From NCBI RefSeq assembly GCF_900188445.1, contig NZ_FZOR01000017.1, positions 1 to 64,000 on the forward strand: a stretch of DNA of 64,000 bases, read 5' to 3'. A program made the position numbers and the translations under genes. Origin of the DNA: Actinomadura meyerae (GTDB taxonomy: Bacteria > Actinomycetota > Actinomycetes > Streptosporangiales > Streptosporangiaceae). This document shows, piece by piece, positions 40,337-48,784 of the stretch. Every line of letters begins with the position of its first letter. Position 1 is the stretch's first letter. Below the pieces are notes generated by a model, which worked only from the letters and a program-made list of their open reading frames with translations, searched no databases and was not told where the DNA came from.

Positions 40337-40915
40337 GTGCCGACCGAACACACCAAGTCCGAACACACCAAGTGGACCATTCACGGCGAGCGCCTGGTCG
40401 ACGAGAACCGCCACATCCGCCTATCGGTGGCGAGTGTCGAACTGCCCAACGGGACGCACTTCGACCAGTACGTCATTCGGCTGCCCCGCTGCGTCATGAC
40501 CGCCGTCCTGGACGAGACGGGCGAGAACATTCTGTTGATCTGGCGGCACCGGTTCATCCTCGACCGCTGGGACTGGGAGGTCCCCGGCGGTTACGCCGAC
40601 CCCGGTGAGGACCCAGCCGTCACCGCTGTCCGGGAAGCCGAGGAGGAGACCGGCTGGCGGCCCCGCAGCGTGGAGTACCTGTTCACGTTCCAGCCGATGG
40701 TCGGGTCCGCCGACGCGCCCCAGGACATCTACCTGGCCCGTGGCGCCGACCTGGTCGGGGAGCCGCACGCTGACGAGGCCGAGGCCGTCCGGTGGGTGCC
40801 GCTGGACGAGGCGCAGCGGCTCATCGAGAACGGCGAGATCATCGGAGGGGCGACGATCATGGCCGTGCTGCACGCACGCGCAGCGCGGGCAGCTGCTCCT
40901 GGGCGTAGCACATGA
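40337..40915 (+). CDS. Nudix hydrolase
   Basis: A protein of 192 residues. The Nudix box is complete (GGYADPGEDPAVTAVREAEE, then ETGWRP; about residues 93-118) within VLDETGENILLIWRHRFILD and FTFQPMVGSADAPQDIYLAR. It hydrolyses an unknown nucleoside-diphosphate derivative. TACCGT ends 6 bases before the GTG, so the transcript may be leaderless. The C-terminus overlaps the convergent regulator gene by 59 bases. Confidence 0.85.
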   Translation: MPTEHTKSEHTKWTIHGERLVDENRHIRLSVASVELPNGTHFDQYVIRLPRCVMTAVLDETGENILLIWRHRFILDRWDWEVPGGYADPGEDPAVTAVREAEEETGWRPRSVEYLFTFQPMVGSADAPQDIYLARGADLVGEPHADEAEAVRWVPLDEAQRLIENGEIIGGATIMAVLHARAARAAAPGRST

Positions 40916-42251
40916 TCTCGGCCACCTCCGGGTCGGCCGCGTAGGGTGCGAGAGCGCCGAGCACGTCGCGGATGTAGCGGTAGACCCGCGCCGAGGTGAG
41001 CCCTGCGGCCATGTCCACCGCCGTGCGCCCCTCCTTGACCGCCTCCGCCAGGTTCCCCTGCTCGGCCAGCCCCACCGCCAGGATCGCGACGTTGAACGTC
41101 TTCCCGCGCCGGTAGGCCGGGTCCATGTCCAGCGACTTGCGCGCGTACTGCTCCACCTCGGCGGGCCGGCCAAGGTCGCGGAAGCAGTGCGCGATCTTGG
41201 CCGCGAAGTACGCCTCGTCGAAGTAGTCCAGCCACGGCGGCAGTTCCGTCGTGGTCGCTCGGTCGTAGCTGGCCTCGGCGCGTGTCAGCGCCGCCGCGCA
41301 CGCCCGCGCCCCTCCGTCCTGCGCGGCGTGCCCATGCGCCTCCATCACCTCGCATTCGGTCATCAGGACCGGTAGGCCGGCGCGGCGGGCAGCGGTCTGC
41401 GCGGTGCGGGCCATGTCCACGGCCTGGTCGGCCTGGGCGACGTAGTGCGCCAGCTGGCTCATTGCGGCGAGGATCTCGGCGCCGAGGCCGTAGTCGTCGG
41501 CATGGCGGGCCATGGCCAGGGCCTGGACAAGGTACCGCTGCGCGATCCCTTGCCGGTCCAGGTCGTGGTAGAGCCACGCCGCCAGCTTGGTGAGGTCGGC
41601 GGCCGCGGCGAACAGCTGCCGGCGGACCGGTTCGGCGGCGCGCGCGTCCCGCAGCAGCGGCCCGACATGGGTGTGCAGGTACTCCACTACCGGCGAGCGG
41701 ACGTGGCCGCCGCCGAGCCGGTTGTCCAGGATGCGGAACGCGGCGGTGACCTGCCGGATCTCCTCGACGTCGGCGGCGCCGATGCGGCGCCCGGCCGCCG
41801 GGGGCGGTGCCGGGTCCCACGGGCCGACGAACCACCGCAGCGCGGCGACGGAGAACGCGCCCTGGTCGAACTCGGCCCCCACCAGGGGCCGCTGCTGGTC
41901 GATGTCGGCCCGCCATAGGAGGGTGGCGGCCTGGGCGCTGGCCGTCTGGCTGGTCGGCAGCTCGAGGCCGATGTTCTGTGGGAGGCCGGGGGACTTCAAG
42001 CCGAGGTCCGCCACGGTGATCCGGCGGCCCAGCTCGATCGTGAAGACCTCGGCGAGGATCTGCGGTACGGGCGGCCGGGGCTGATCGCCGTGGACGAGCC
42101 ACCGGGTCACGCTGCTGTGGTTGTAGCGCAGGTTCTGCACACCCCTCAGCTGTGCCAGCCGGACCACGCGGTCGGCCAGGCCCTTGCGGGAGAAGCCCGC
42201 CTCGTCGATCAGCGCGGCGAGCTTGTGGTTGGGGTGCGATTTTCCGGCCAT
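40857..42251 (-). CDS. XRE/NsdA-like regulator with TPR-like repeats
   Basis: A protein of 464 residues. N-terminus KLAALIDEAGFSRKGLADRV and YNHSSVTRWLVHGDQPRPPV form the HTH region seen in NsdA-type actinomycete regulators. From about residue 200 on, helical pairs follow (LAAWLYHDLDRQGIAQRYLV, AAMSQLAHYVAQADQAVDMA, YFAAKIAHCFRDLGRPAEVE) as in tetratricopeptide repeats. Such proteins repress development and secondary metabolism in Streptomyces (NsdA). The target here is unknown. Confidence 0.8.
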   Translation of the reverse strand: MAGKSHPNHKLAALIDEAGFSRKGLADRVVRLAQLRGVQNLRYNHSSVTRWLVHGDQPRPPVPQILAEVFTIELGRRITVADLGLKSPGLPQNIGLELPTSQTASAQAATLLWRADIDQQRPLVGAEFDQGAFSVAALRWFVGPWDPAPPPAAGRRIGAADVEEIRQVTAAFRILDNRLGGGHVRSPVVEYLHTHVGPLLRDARAAEPVRRQLFAAAADLTKLAAWLYHDLDRQGIAQRYLVQALAMARHADDYGLGAEILAAMSQLAHYVAQADQAVDMARTAQTAARRAGLPVLMTECEVMEAHGHAAQDGGARACAAALTRAEASYDRATTTELPPWLDYFDEAYFAAKIAHCFRDLGRPAEVEQYARKSLDMDPAYRRGKTFNVAILAVGLAEQGNLAEAVKEGRTAVDMAAGLTSARVYRYIRDVLGALAPYAADPEVAEIMCYAQEQLPALRVRAARP

Positions 42252-42430
42252 TGCGTCCTGTCTGGGTCGCTGTCCCGCGGTGGCTTGCAGTGTGGCATGC
42301 CTCACGGCGGGTGTTCGAGTGTGCGCGCGCGGCGCACGCCCCCTGTTCACGCCCCCCGCCCCCCGGCGCACGCACCCGCCCCCTGCGCACGTCTTACCGG
42401 GGTGGGGGAGGCTGCGGTTCGCTCGGGTCC

Positions 42431-42874
42431 ATGAGCAGGACGCAGCAGCAGCGGAGGGTCGCCGACCAGTTCCACCGCGCGGCCGCGGTCGCCCAGGAGG
42501 TCGCGGACGCCGCCGAGAGGGATGCCGAGGCTGCCCTGGCCCGGCCCTGCGGGGAGTCGTTCCAGGTTGAACAGCCGCCGGCGGAAAGGCTTCGGCAGCT
42601 CCGCGCCGCCTGGCCGGGCTGGTCTGTCCAATACCGGGAGGGCCACACCGTCGCCTGGGTGGCCGAGCGGCGGTACCGCGCGGGATGGAGGGGCGGGCAC
42701 TCCGTCTGCGAGGCCGAGACCGCCGACGTCCTGGACTATCTGCTCGCGCAGGCGGTCCAGACAGACGCGGTGGTCGCTGCGGTGAGTGAACGGGCGCGGC
42801 GAATGAGCACGGGAGACGCTCATGCCCCCGAGGAGCTCCGCGCCGTGCTGCGGAGGGAGGCGGCGCAGGCATGA
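42431..42874 (+). CDS. Hypothetical helical protein
   Basis: A protein of 147 residues: a coiled N-terminus (QQQRRVADQFHRAAAVAQEV), a small mixed domain (LRAAWPGWSVQYREGHTVAW, VAERRYRAGWRGGHSVCEAE) and helices at the end. No family recognised; similar small proteins are common in actinomycete accessory regions. Its stop overlaps the next start. Divergent from the XRE/NsdA-like gene. Confidence 0.65.
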   Translation: MSRTQQQRRVADQFHRAAAVAQEVADAAERDAEAALARPCGESFQVEQPPAERLRQLRAAWPGWSVQYREGHTVAWVAERRYRAGWRGGHSVCEAETADVLDYLLAQAVQTDAVVAAVSERARRMSTGDAHAPEELRAVLRREAAQA

Positions 42875-43083
42875 CCGGCGACACCGTCCAACTGGACCCC
42901 CAGCAGGTCCGCGACGCCGAGGTGGCCCGGATCAAGGACCAGTTCGGCGTGCACGCCTGGTACGGCCACCACACCCGCCTGTGGTGGGCGATGGTCCCGC
43001 ATGTCTCCCACCTGGTGGGAGGCGTCCCGTCGCTGCCCGCCCTCGAAGGCCAGATCATCCGGCGGCTCGGCCTCCTGCCGTAA
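42871..43083 (+). CDS. Hypothetical small protein
   Basis: A protein of 70 residues starting ATGA over the previous stop. The first half is charged, then FGVHAWYGHHTRLWWAMVPH is aromatic and His-rich, which suggests a binding surface. Partner of the 42431 protein by coupling; function unknown. Confidence 0.6.
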   Translation: MTGDTVQLDPQQVRDAEVARIKDQFGVHAWYGHHTRLWWAMVPHVSHLVGGVPSLPALEGQIIRRLGLLP

Positions 43084-43155
43084 CCCCCAGCCGCGAGCGT
43101 GGCGGGCTCAACCGCCGCGACGTACGCCCCCGGCGCGGGAGGCGGGGGCTGTACC

Positions 43156-43306
43156 GCGCGGCGGGCGGGAATCCGACATCCCCTTTCCCGCCCGCCGCGC
43201 ACACCATCTCCGCGGTCTCTAGCAGCTCTCGCGTCGTCTAGGGGCCGCGGCTCCAACCGCCCCTGGGCGGGCCCGTCTCTCCCTGCCAAGGACTCGGGGC
43301 CCGCCC
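43156..43306 (+). terminator. Two strong hairpins in the 43084-43322 gap
   Basis: A perfect 16-bp stem (43156-43171 with 43185-43200) ends the preceding pair. A second 10-bp stem GGGCGGGCCC/GGGCCCGCCC (43265-43274 with 43297-43306) lies 17 bases before the next start and may be an attenuator of it. No gene lies between. Confidence 0.7.
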
Positions 43307-43322
43307 TTCACACGAGCGAGCC

Positions 43323-43805
43323 ATGTGCTGCGAAGGCGATCTTGATCAATGTGTATGTCCGGCCGAGTGCGGTTGCAACTGCACCAGCGGCTGCAACTGC
43401 GGGCGCGGTCCCGATGTCGACCAGACGCTGCGGGAGGCCGTCGAGGGCTCCCACAGCGACGGGCTGGGGCAGCTGGTCGACGCGGTCACCGGTGACGTTC
43501 AGCAGGCGCTCCGGAAGTTCGTCGAGGCCTCCGGCAGCGATGATGAGCTGCGGCAGCTCGTTGACGCGGTCACCGGCGACGTCCAGGAGACGCTGCGGGA
43601 GGCCGTCGAGGGCTCCGGCAGCGACGGGCTGGGGCAGCTGGTCGACGCGGTCACCGGTGATGTCCAGCAGGCGCTCCGGAAGTTCGTCGAGGCCTCCGGC
43701 AGCGATGATGAGCTGCGGCAGCTCGTTGACGCCGTCGCCGACGACGTTGAGCAGACGCTCCGCGAGTACGTCGCCGACGGCGACGGCGACGACCGGAGCC
43801 CTTGA
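43323..43805 (+). CDS. Cys-rich N-terminus plus tandem helical repeat protein
   Basis: A protein of 160 residues. Residues 1-28 hold nine Cys in a CC...C.C...C.C...C.C pattern (MCCEGDLDQCVCPAECGCNC). Then come four near-identical 27-28 residue repeats of the form QLVDAVTGDVQQALRKFVEA, arranged as an ABAB pair at the DNA level, i.e. a two-unit block that was duplicated. The repeats predict an amphipathic acidic helix. The Cys block could bind metal. No family recognised. Confidence 0.7.
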   Translation: MCCEGDLDQCVCPAECGCNCTSGCNCGRGPDVDQTLREAVEGSHSDGLGQLVDAVTGDVQQALRKFVEASGSDDELRQLVDAVTGDVQETLREAVEGSGSDGLGQLVDAVTGDVQQALRKFVEASGSDDELRQLVDAVADDVEQTLREYVADGDGDDRSP

Positions 43806-43890
43806 GTAGATCAGGGCGCCGGTCAGAGGGGTTATCCACAGGACCGCGCTCTGAAGCGCCGCCGCTCGCGCCGCCCATAGGGTCCGGGCC

Positions 43891-44196
43891 ATGAACGCAT
43901 TCGCGCCCGTTGCCTTGCTGCTGGCCGTGCTGTCGGTGTTCCTCACCCTGTTACCAGCCGGGCGTCTACCGCACTGTCTCCAACGGCACGGCACGGCACG
44001 GCGTCTGGGGTCTGCGGGGCCACCGCGCCGGCGGCGGGGCGGGGGCGACCGTCCGCCGGCGCGGTGGACCGGTCAGTGTGAGGCGGCGGCCATGTCGTTG
44101 AGAGCCACGAGGAGCTGGCCGATCTGGGCTGCGGGAAAACTGACCTGGACCAGTGGTTCAGGCTCGGCCCGGCCGTCTGCGGTGGGGAACAGGTAG
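43891..44196 (+). CDS. Doubtful ORF with an N-terminal membrane segment
   Basis: Starts NAFAPVALLLAVLSVFLTLL, a clear membrane segment or signal, after a TAGGGT hexamer 9 bases upstream. After about residue 25 the frame becomes Arg/Pro low-complexity and overlaps the opposite gene, so the true gene is either very short or frameshifted. Confidence 0.25.
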   Translation: MNAFAPVALLLAVLSVFLTLLPAGRLPHCLQRHGTARRLGSAGPPRRRRGGGDRPPARWTGQCEAAAMSLRATRSWPIWAAGKLTWTSGSGSARPSAVGNR

Positions 44197-44552
44197 CCCA
44201 CGGCCATCCACGCGTCGGGGTGGGTCCAGCGCCGTACCCGCTCGCCGAACACCGTATGGGTGCCCAGGGCGCCGATCAGCCGGCGGGCGTCGCCGGCCGG
44301 GAGGCTGAGCCAGGCGTGCCCCCGGTAGAACTCGGCCCACCGCCGCCGGTGCTGGAGCGCCACCGGTGACCTGTGGCCGTTGTGCTCGATCGACTCGCCG
44401 AGGTTCTGGCAGCAGCCCACGGTGGTGTACCCGTCCGCCCACAAGGCGCGGACGAGCGGAACCATCTCCACGTCGACGTCGGCGTGCCCGGCACCGCCGG
44501 GCAGGGGGAGTCGTTCGCTCGGGTGGATCTGCACTTCCTTCACGTCAGGCAT
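44073..44552 (-). CDS. Hypothetical protein
   Basis: A protein of 159 residues at the 3' end of a leftward cluster that overlaps the APH-like gene by 13 bases. It has VPLVRALWADGYTTVGCCQN, the type of fold found in small phage-like or nucleotide-handling hypotheticals, and YRGHAWLSLPAGDARRLIGA. No family recognised. Confidence 0.65.
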   Translation of the reverse strand: MPDVKEVQIHPSERLPLPGGAGHADVDVEMVPLVRALWADGYTTVGCCQNLGESIEHNGHRSPVALQHRRRWAEFYRGHAWLSLPAGDARRLIGALGTHTVFGERVRRWTHPDAWMAVGYLFPTADGRAEPEPLVQVSFPAAQIGQLLVALNDMAAASH

Positions 44553-45496
44553 TCCAGGGCCTCTCCCAGATCCCGCAGCACGCCTTGCTGATGAGAGGCG
44601 TCGTTGTCGGTGGTCGTGGCGTACCGGAGAGTCGCCTGCAGGAACCATTCGGTGACCCACACCCGGAACCACCCGCACGCCCACCGGGCGGCCGGGAGCC
44701 CGCCGCCGCGGTCGGCGCGGGCCTCGGCGGGGCCGCCCGCGGCCACGTACGCGTCGAGCAGGTCGTTGACCTTGCCCGGGTCGAGCGGGTCGGCGGTGCC
44801 CTGCCAGGACACCAGGTCCAGCAGGCCCGGCCCAGTGAACGCGCGCGCCAGGTCCAGCAGGTACGGGCCCTCGTCGGTCACGTACAGGGAGGTGGGGTGA
44901 AATTCGCTGTGGCACAACCCGAACGGCGGCAGTTCCGCGCCGGCGGCGCGGGCCTCGGCGACGGCCCCGAGACGCTGGAGTGCTTCGCGGATGCCGTTGT
45001 CGTCCGCTTCCCGCCAGCGGCCGGCGGCCTGCAACTCCTGCAGCGTCCCCAGCGCGTTGCCGGGGAGCGCCGCGAGGGCGGCCTGGTCCAGCACCGGCAG
45101 ACCCTCCAGGGGCGGGCAGCGGTGGATGGCGACAGCCGCTTGGGCGGCGTCGCGCAGCTCGGCCTCGCGCACCTGCGCGCCAAGGTCCTCCAACAGGAAC
45201 GCGGCGGTGCCGTCCTCCTGAGTCGTGGCGGCCAGCACGCGGGGGACCGGGACATCGTGCGCGGCGGCGTGCCGCAGGATCCGGGCCTCGTCGCCGAACT
45301 GCGCCACGGCGTACTTCAGGATGACCGTCCCGCCGCCGTGCAGGTGGAGCCGTTCGACACCGGACATGGACCAGACCCGTACGGGGGTGCGGTCGGTGAC
45401 CTGGGCGCCGATCTGCTCGGCTAGACGGCTGATGGTGGCGGGCCCGGCGGCCACCCCCGCAGGGGCGGCCGTCGGGCTGTCGGATTCACTTGCCAC
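44540..45496 (-). CDS. Aminoglycoside phosphotransferase-like (APH) protein
   Basis: A protein of 318 residues starting GTG and overlapping both neighbours. The kinase fold shows VERLHLHGGGTVILKYAVAQ (N-lobe Lys), ILRHAAAHDVPVPRVLAATT and FLLEDLGAQVREAELRDAAQ. The catalytic loop reads LCHSEFHPTSLYV: H-x-E in place of H-x-D, and Ser in place of Asn, and the metal DFD is DLA. So activity is either changed or lost. Such variants occur in actinomycete gene clusters and need not mean drug resistance. Confidence 0.75.
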   Translation of the reverse strand: MASESDSPTAAPAGVAAGPATISRLAEQIGAQVTDRTPVRVWSMSGVERLHLHGGGTVILKYAVAQFGDEARILRHAAAHDVPVPRVLAATTQEDGTAAFLLEDLGAQVREAELRDAAQAAVAIHRCPPLEGLPVLDQAALAALPGNALGTLQELQAAGRWREADDNGIREALQRLGAVAEARAAGAELPPFGLCHSEFHPTSLYVTDEGPYLLDLARAFTGPGLLDLVSWQGTADPLDPGKVNDLLDAYVAAGGPAEARADRGGGLPAARWACGWFRVWVTEWFLQATLRYATTTDNDASHQQGVLRDLGEALECLT

Positions 45497-46244
45497 AGGC
45501 GCGGACCCTCTCGACCCACTCGTCGCGGAACGTGCCCAGGTCGGCGCGGAACCTGTCGATGTTCGCGCCGTAGGGGGCCACGCATCCGCCGGCCATGTGC
45601 TGCTCGACACCGGACTGGCAGCCGTGCACCAGCCGCCCGCCGAGCGCGGCGTGCGCCTTGATCTGCTCGATCCGGCGGGGCTCATTGAACCACCCACCGT
45701 GGTAGAGCTCATCGAGCTTCTCGGCCTCGGGCGTGGTGAGGCCCCACACGACCTTGGCGGCCTCCCCGAACATCCAGGCGGGGCCGACGTTGCTGATCAT
45801 GCCGGACAGCTCGACCCGGTTGAGGGCCATCATCGTGCCCATCTCGACCAGGACCCGCAGGTCCTGTTCGGTGACGCCCATGCCGGCCAGGGACGGGTCG
45901 GTCAGGTGCTCCGTGCGGAACAGGTAGGAGTAGACCGCGTGCGCGGTGGTCAGGACCTCGGCGGGGTCGCTGGTGGTCCGGCCGTGCGCCTGGATGTACT
46001 CCAGGGCCATCTGCTCGACCGCGGTCCGGGTGGTCTCCTGGGCGTTCAGCAGGTCGGCCTGCACGCCCGCCCAGTCACAGACCATCCACGTGGGGTTGAG
46101 GTACCGGTAGAAGTACTCCCCGGTGTTGATGGTGAGCATCCGGCCGTCGACGGTGACGCCGTCGATGCGGTTCCACCCCTCGTGGAACGGCGCGGGCAGT
46201 TCCGCGCGGATGATCGGGTCGGCTGCGGACAGGGTGATCGACAT
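45486..46244 (-). CDS. Conserved-looking hypothetical protein
   Basis: A protein of 252 residues with AGGAGG before its ATG. Mostly helical in the middle (AVEQMALEYIQAHGRTTSDP, LFRTEHLTDPSLAGMGVTEQ) with a C-terminal Cys/His patch (VHGCQSGVEQHMAGGCVAPY). No family recognised. It is part of the leftward 44-50.6 kb cluster. Confidence 0.7.
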   Translation of the reverse strand: MSITLSAADPIIRAELPAPFHEGWNRIDGVTVDGRMLTINTGEYFYRYLNPTWMVCDWAGVQADLLNAQETTRTAVEQMALEYIQAHGRTTSDPAEVLTTAHAVYSYLFRTEHLTDPSLAGMGVTEQDLRVLVEMGTMMALNRVELSGMISNVGPAWMFGEAAKVVWGLTTPEAEKLDELYHGGWFNEPRRIEQIKAHAALGGRLVHGCQSGVEQHMAGGCVAPYGANIDRFRADLGTFRDEWVERVRACGK

Positions 46245-46370
46245 CGGCTCCTCCTAGAGCCTTCGGTGCCCGGCAGGGCGCCGGACTGTTGGTCCCGCCG
46301 CGGACGCGAACGGGATGAGTCCCAGCGGCGGCTCGGGGCCGCGCTCCTGGGGGCTGCAGGGGCCAGTGCG

Positions 46371-46691
46371 CTACGGGTGTTCGGGGCGGCTCTCGGCCGG
46401 GCCGCCGAGCAGCACCGCCTCCAGGTGTTCGGCGACGGCCGCGACAACGCGGTCCAGCTCGGCGCGGGAGCCGAGCATCCCGGTGGCGCCGGCGGACCAG
46501 CGGTACTGCTCCGCGTCGTCGTCCCAGGCGATGTCCGCGGGCCCGGCGGCCCGGTAGGTGACCCGGATGTACTCCTCGGGGTCCCGGACGTGGACGGCCA
46601 GGATCTGCGGGAGGCTGCGCCGCAACGCGCAGTACAGGGCGTCCATCGGCCCGAAGGGACGGGTCTGCAGGGCGGGGGCGGTGTCGGTCAA
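46371..46691 (-). CDS. Hypothetical protein
   Basis: A protein of 106 residues: LQTRPFGPMDALYCALRRSL, then a beta section (EEYIRVTYRAAGPADIAWDD) and a C-terminal helix (AELDRVVAAVAEHLEAVLLG). Small alpha/beta protein of unknown role in the leftward cluster. Confidence 0.6.
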   Translation of the reverse strand: MTDTAPALQTRPFGPMDALYCALRRSLPQILAVHVRDPEEYIRVTYRAAGPADIAWDDDAEQYRWSAGATGMLGSRAELDRVVAAVAEHLEAVLLGGPAESRPEHP

Positions 46692-46724
46692 CGCGTGTTC
46701 CCTCGTCGTGGGTGGCGGCTGCGT

Positions 46725-47657
46725 TCAGATGTCGACGGTGACGCTGATCCGCTTGTGGTCGGAGTCGGGCCGCTCGGGGTCGCGCCAGTCGTGGACTCGG
46801 TACGAGCCGGGGACGTACGCGTCGCGGAGCGGGTCGTTGAGGAGGATGCCGTCGATGACCAGGCACTGGCGGCCGTTGGGCCGCTCGCCCTGAGTCGGGG
46901 TGAAGTTTTGGGCGAGCTCGGCGCAGTGGTGGAACCCGACGCCGCCTTCCCGCTGCTGCGTGTCGGGGTTCCACCACCCGACCAGAAAGTCCAGCGCGCG
47001 GGTGTCGTAGATGTGCGGGCCGGCCTGGCGGGCCCCGCCTTGGAACTGGACGCGGTAGTTGATCGCGCGTGGGTTGTGCAGGCCGGGCTTGTTCATGTCG
47101 GTCGGCTCGAACATCGGCCCGCTGGGGACGGTGTTCCAGTCGCCGAGCAGCGCGCACGGCATCCCCTCGGCGAGCCGGTCGAACCTGCGGTTGTCGGCCA
47201 ACCGTGTGTCGCCGGAGTAGATGTCGCCGTGCGTGACGGCGATCCGGATCGGGTCGCTGCGGCCGGGGAGGGTGAACAGCAGCAGGTTCCGGTTACGGGC
47301 GGCGAAGTCCGGCAGCCTGTGCGAGTAGAACCGGCGGGTCACGACCTTGACCGGGTTGACGAAGATGACGGGGGCGAACATCCCCCATTCCCGCGGCAGC
47401 GAGCACGGCTTGGGGACGTAGGGCGGGCCCCCGGCCTCCCGCAGCGCGGCGGCGGCCTCGTACGCGCCCTCCATGCCGTTCAGCTCGAACCGGTCGCCCT
47501 CACCGATCACGGCGATGTCGGGCCAGTCGCCGTCGTGGAACATCCCCACGATCTTCCGGTAGTCGTAGGGGCCGCCGTCGCCGGAGTAACTGGAGTAGCC
47601 GGCCGGCGTCCGGCCGCCGTGTTCGACGTTGACGTAGCTGAGCCGTAGTTCGGTCAC
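46725..47657 (-). CDS. Endonuclease/exonuclease/phosphatase (EEP) family protein
   Basis: A protein of 310 residues with the EEP layout: RLSYVNVEHGG (first metal residues), DIAVIGEGDRFE, AVTHGDIYSGD, LLGDWNTVPSG (Asp-x-Asn) and the C-terminal SDHKRISVTV. The full set of catalytic motifs is present. The family includes DNases, sphingomyelinases and phosphatases; the substrate is unknown. No signal peptide is seen, so it is cytoplasmic. Confidence 0.82.
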   Translation of the reverse strand: MTELRLSYVNVEHGGRTPAGYSSYSGDGGPYDYRKIVGMFHDGDWPDIAVIGEGDRFELNGMEGAYEAAAALREAGGPPYVPKPCSLPREWGMFAPVIFVNPVKVVTRRFYSHRLPDFAARNRNLLLFTLPGRSDPIRIAVTHGDIYSGDTRLADNRRFDRLAEGMPCALLGDWNTVPSGPMFEPTDMNKPGLHNPRAINYRVQFQGGARQAGPHIYDTRALDFLVGWWNPDTQQREGGVGFHHCAELAQNFTPTQGERPNGRQCLVIDGILLNDPLRDAYVPGSYRVHDWRDPERPDSDHKRISVTVDI

Positions 47658-47691
47658 CGTGCGGGTCCTTTCATATCGATGGTGTTGAGGG

Positions 47692-48651
47692 CTAGGGAAG
47701 AGTCCGGTGGGCGATGCGGTCGGCCAGGGCCGCGCGCAGCGCCACCGGCGGATGCGTCGGCGCCAGCACCGCCATCACGCCGCCGGTCAGCCGGGACAGA
47801 CCGGTGCGGGTGGGGCGGGCGGCGCGCAGCATCGTCCAGAAGGCGCGGGCGGCGTCGCGGCCGGCGGTGCGGGCGGCGTAATCGGCCGCGAGTTCGTTGA
47901 CCCAGTGCATGGTCATGGTCGCCGCCCACACGACCGGGGCGACGACGACCAGGTCGTGCAAGGGAAGGATCAGGCCCATCACCAGCCAGCCCGCCAGGGT
48001 GACGATCTGCAGCAGCTGGTAGACCAGCAGCCAGGGCCGGCGAACGTGGTTGACCTCGTGCGCCAGGACGTAGGCCAGCGCGGCGGGCTCGCCCAGGAGA
48101 CGGTCGCCGACCAGGATGACCGGGTGCCGCCGGTTGGGCATCACCGCGGCGTTGACGCGCATGCGGGCGCAGTCGCAGCCGGTCGTGTCCAGGGTGCAGG
48201 CATGCTTGGGCAGACCGTCGGCTGAGTACAGGTGGACGCGGTCCGCGGCCGGGAGCAGTCGGGCGACCTGCTTTTGGGCGCGGGCCAGGACGGCGCGGGC
48301 GTCCGGGTGCAGGCCGGCGGTGAGTTCCTCCTCGTAGGTGTCGGCGGTCTTCCAGTCCACGTTCCGCAGCGGGTCAGTGCGGAAGGCCACGCCGACGGCC
48401 CATCCCACAAAGCCGGCGATCAAGGCGGCCAGCGTGCCGGTCACCGCCGAGGCCCAGGCCGGCGGCAGGCCGGCTCGGGCCGCGGCGCCCAGGCCGATGC
48501 CGACGGACAGGAGCAGGGCGGGGACGATCAGGATCATGCGCTTGGTGGCCTTGTGGCCATCCTTGGCGACGTACTTGGAGTGCATCGCCGCAGCGAAGTC
48601 GCCCAGCAGCGGGGTCTCGGCTGGTGCGGTGGGGGAGGACGTATCGGTCAC
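47692..48651 (-). CDS. M48-family membrane metalloprotease
   Basis: A protein of 319 residues. Two membrane segments at about 40-90 (MILIVPALLLSVGIGLGAAA and ASAVTGTLAALIAGFVGWAV), then the zinc site LAYVLAHEVNHVRRP (HExxH) and the third ligand in WVNELAADYAA (Glu), with two more membrane segments between. HtpX-like proteases clear misfolded membrane proteins. In the leftward cluster. Confidence 0.88.
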   Translation of the reverse strand: MTDTSSPTAPAETPLLGDFAAAMHSKYVAKDGHKATKRMILIVPALLLSVGIGLGAAARAGLPPAWASAVTGTLAALIAGFVGWAVGVAFRTDPLRNVDWKTADTYEEELTAGLHPDARAVLARAQKQVARLLPAADRVHLYSADGLPKHACTLDTTGCDCARMRVNAAVMPNRRHPVILVGDRLLGEPAALAYVLAHEVNHVRRPWLLVYQLLQIVTLAGWLVMGLILPLHDLVVVAPVVWAATMTMHWVNELAADYAARTAGRDAARAFWTMLRAARPTRTGLSRLTGGVMAVLAPTHPPVALRAALADRIAHRTLP

Positions 48652-48784
48652 TTGTCGGGTTTCCTAGTCGGTTTGGTGGTCTTCTATTTCTGTAGATCAC
48701 GGGTGCGGGTAGTGGGCGGCGAGGCGTTCGGCTAGCTCTCGCTCGATGAGCTGGGCGAGGTCGTGCATGGTGCGGTCGCATGCG

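Noticed and set aside
48697..48768. A 23-codon ORF (HDLAQLIERELAERLAAHYP) between the DUF574 and M48 genes
   Set aside because: No RBS and too short to support without conservation data.
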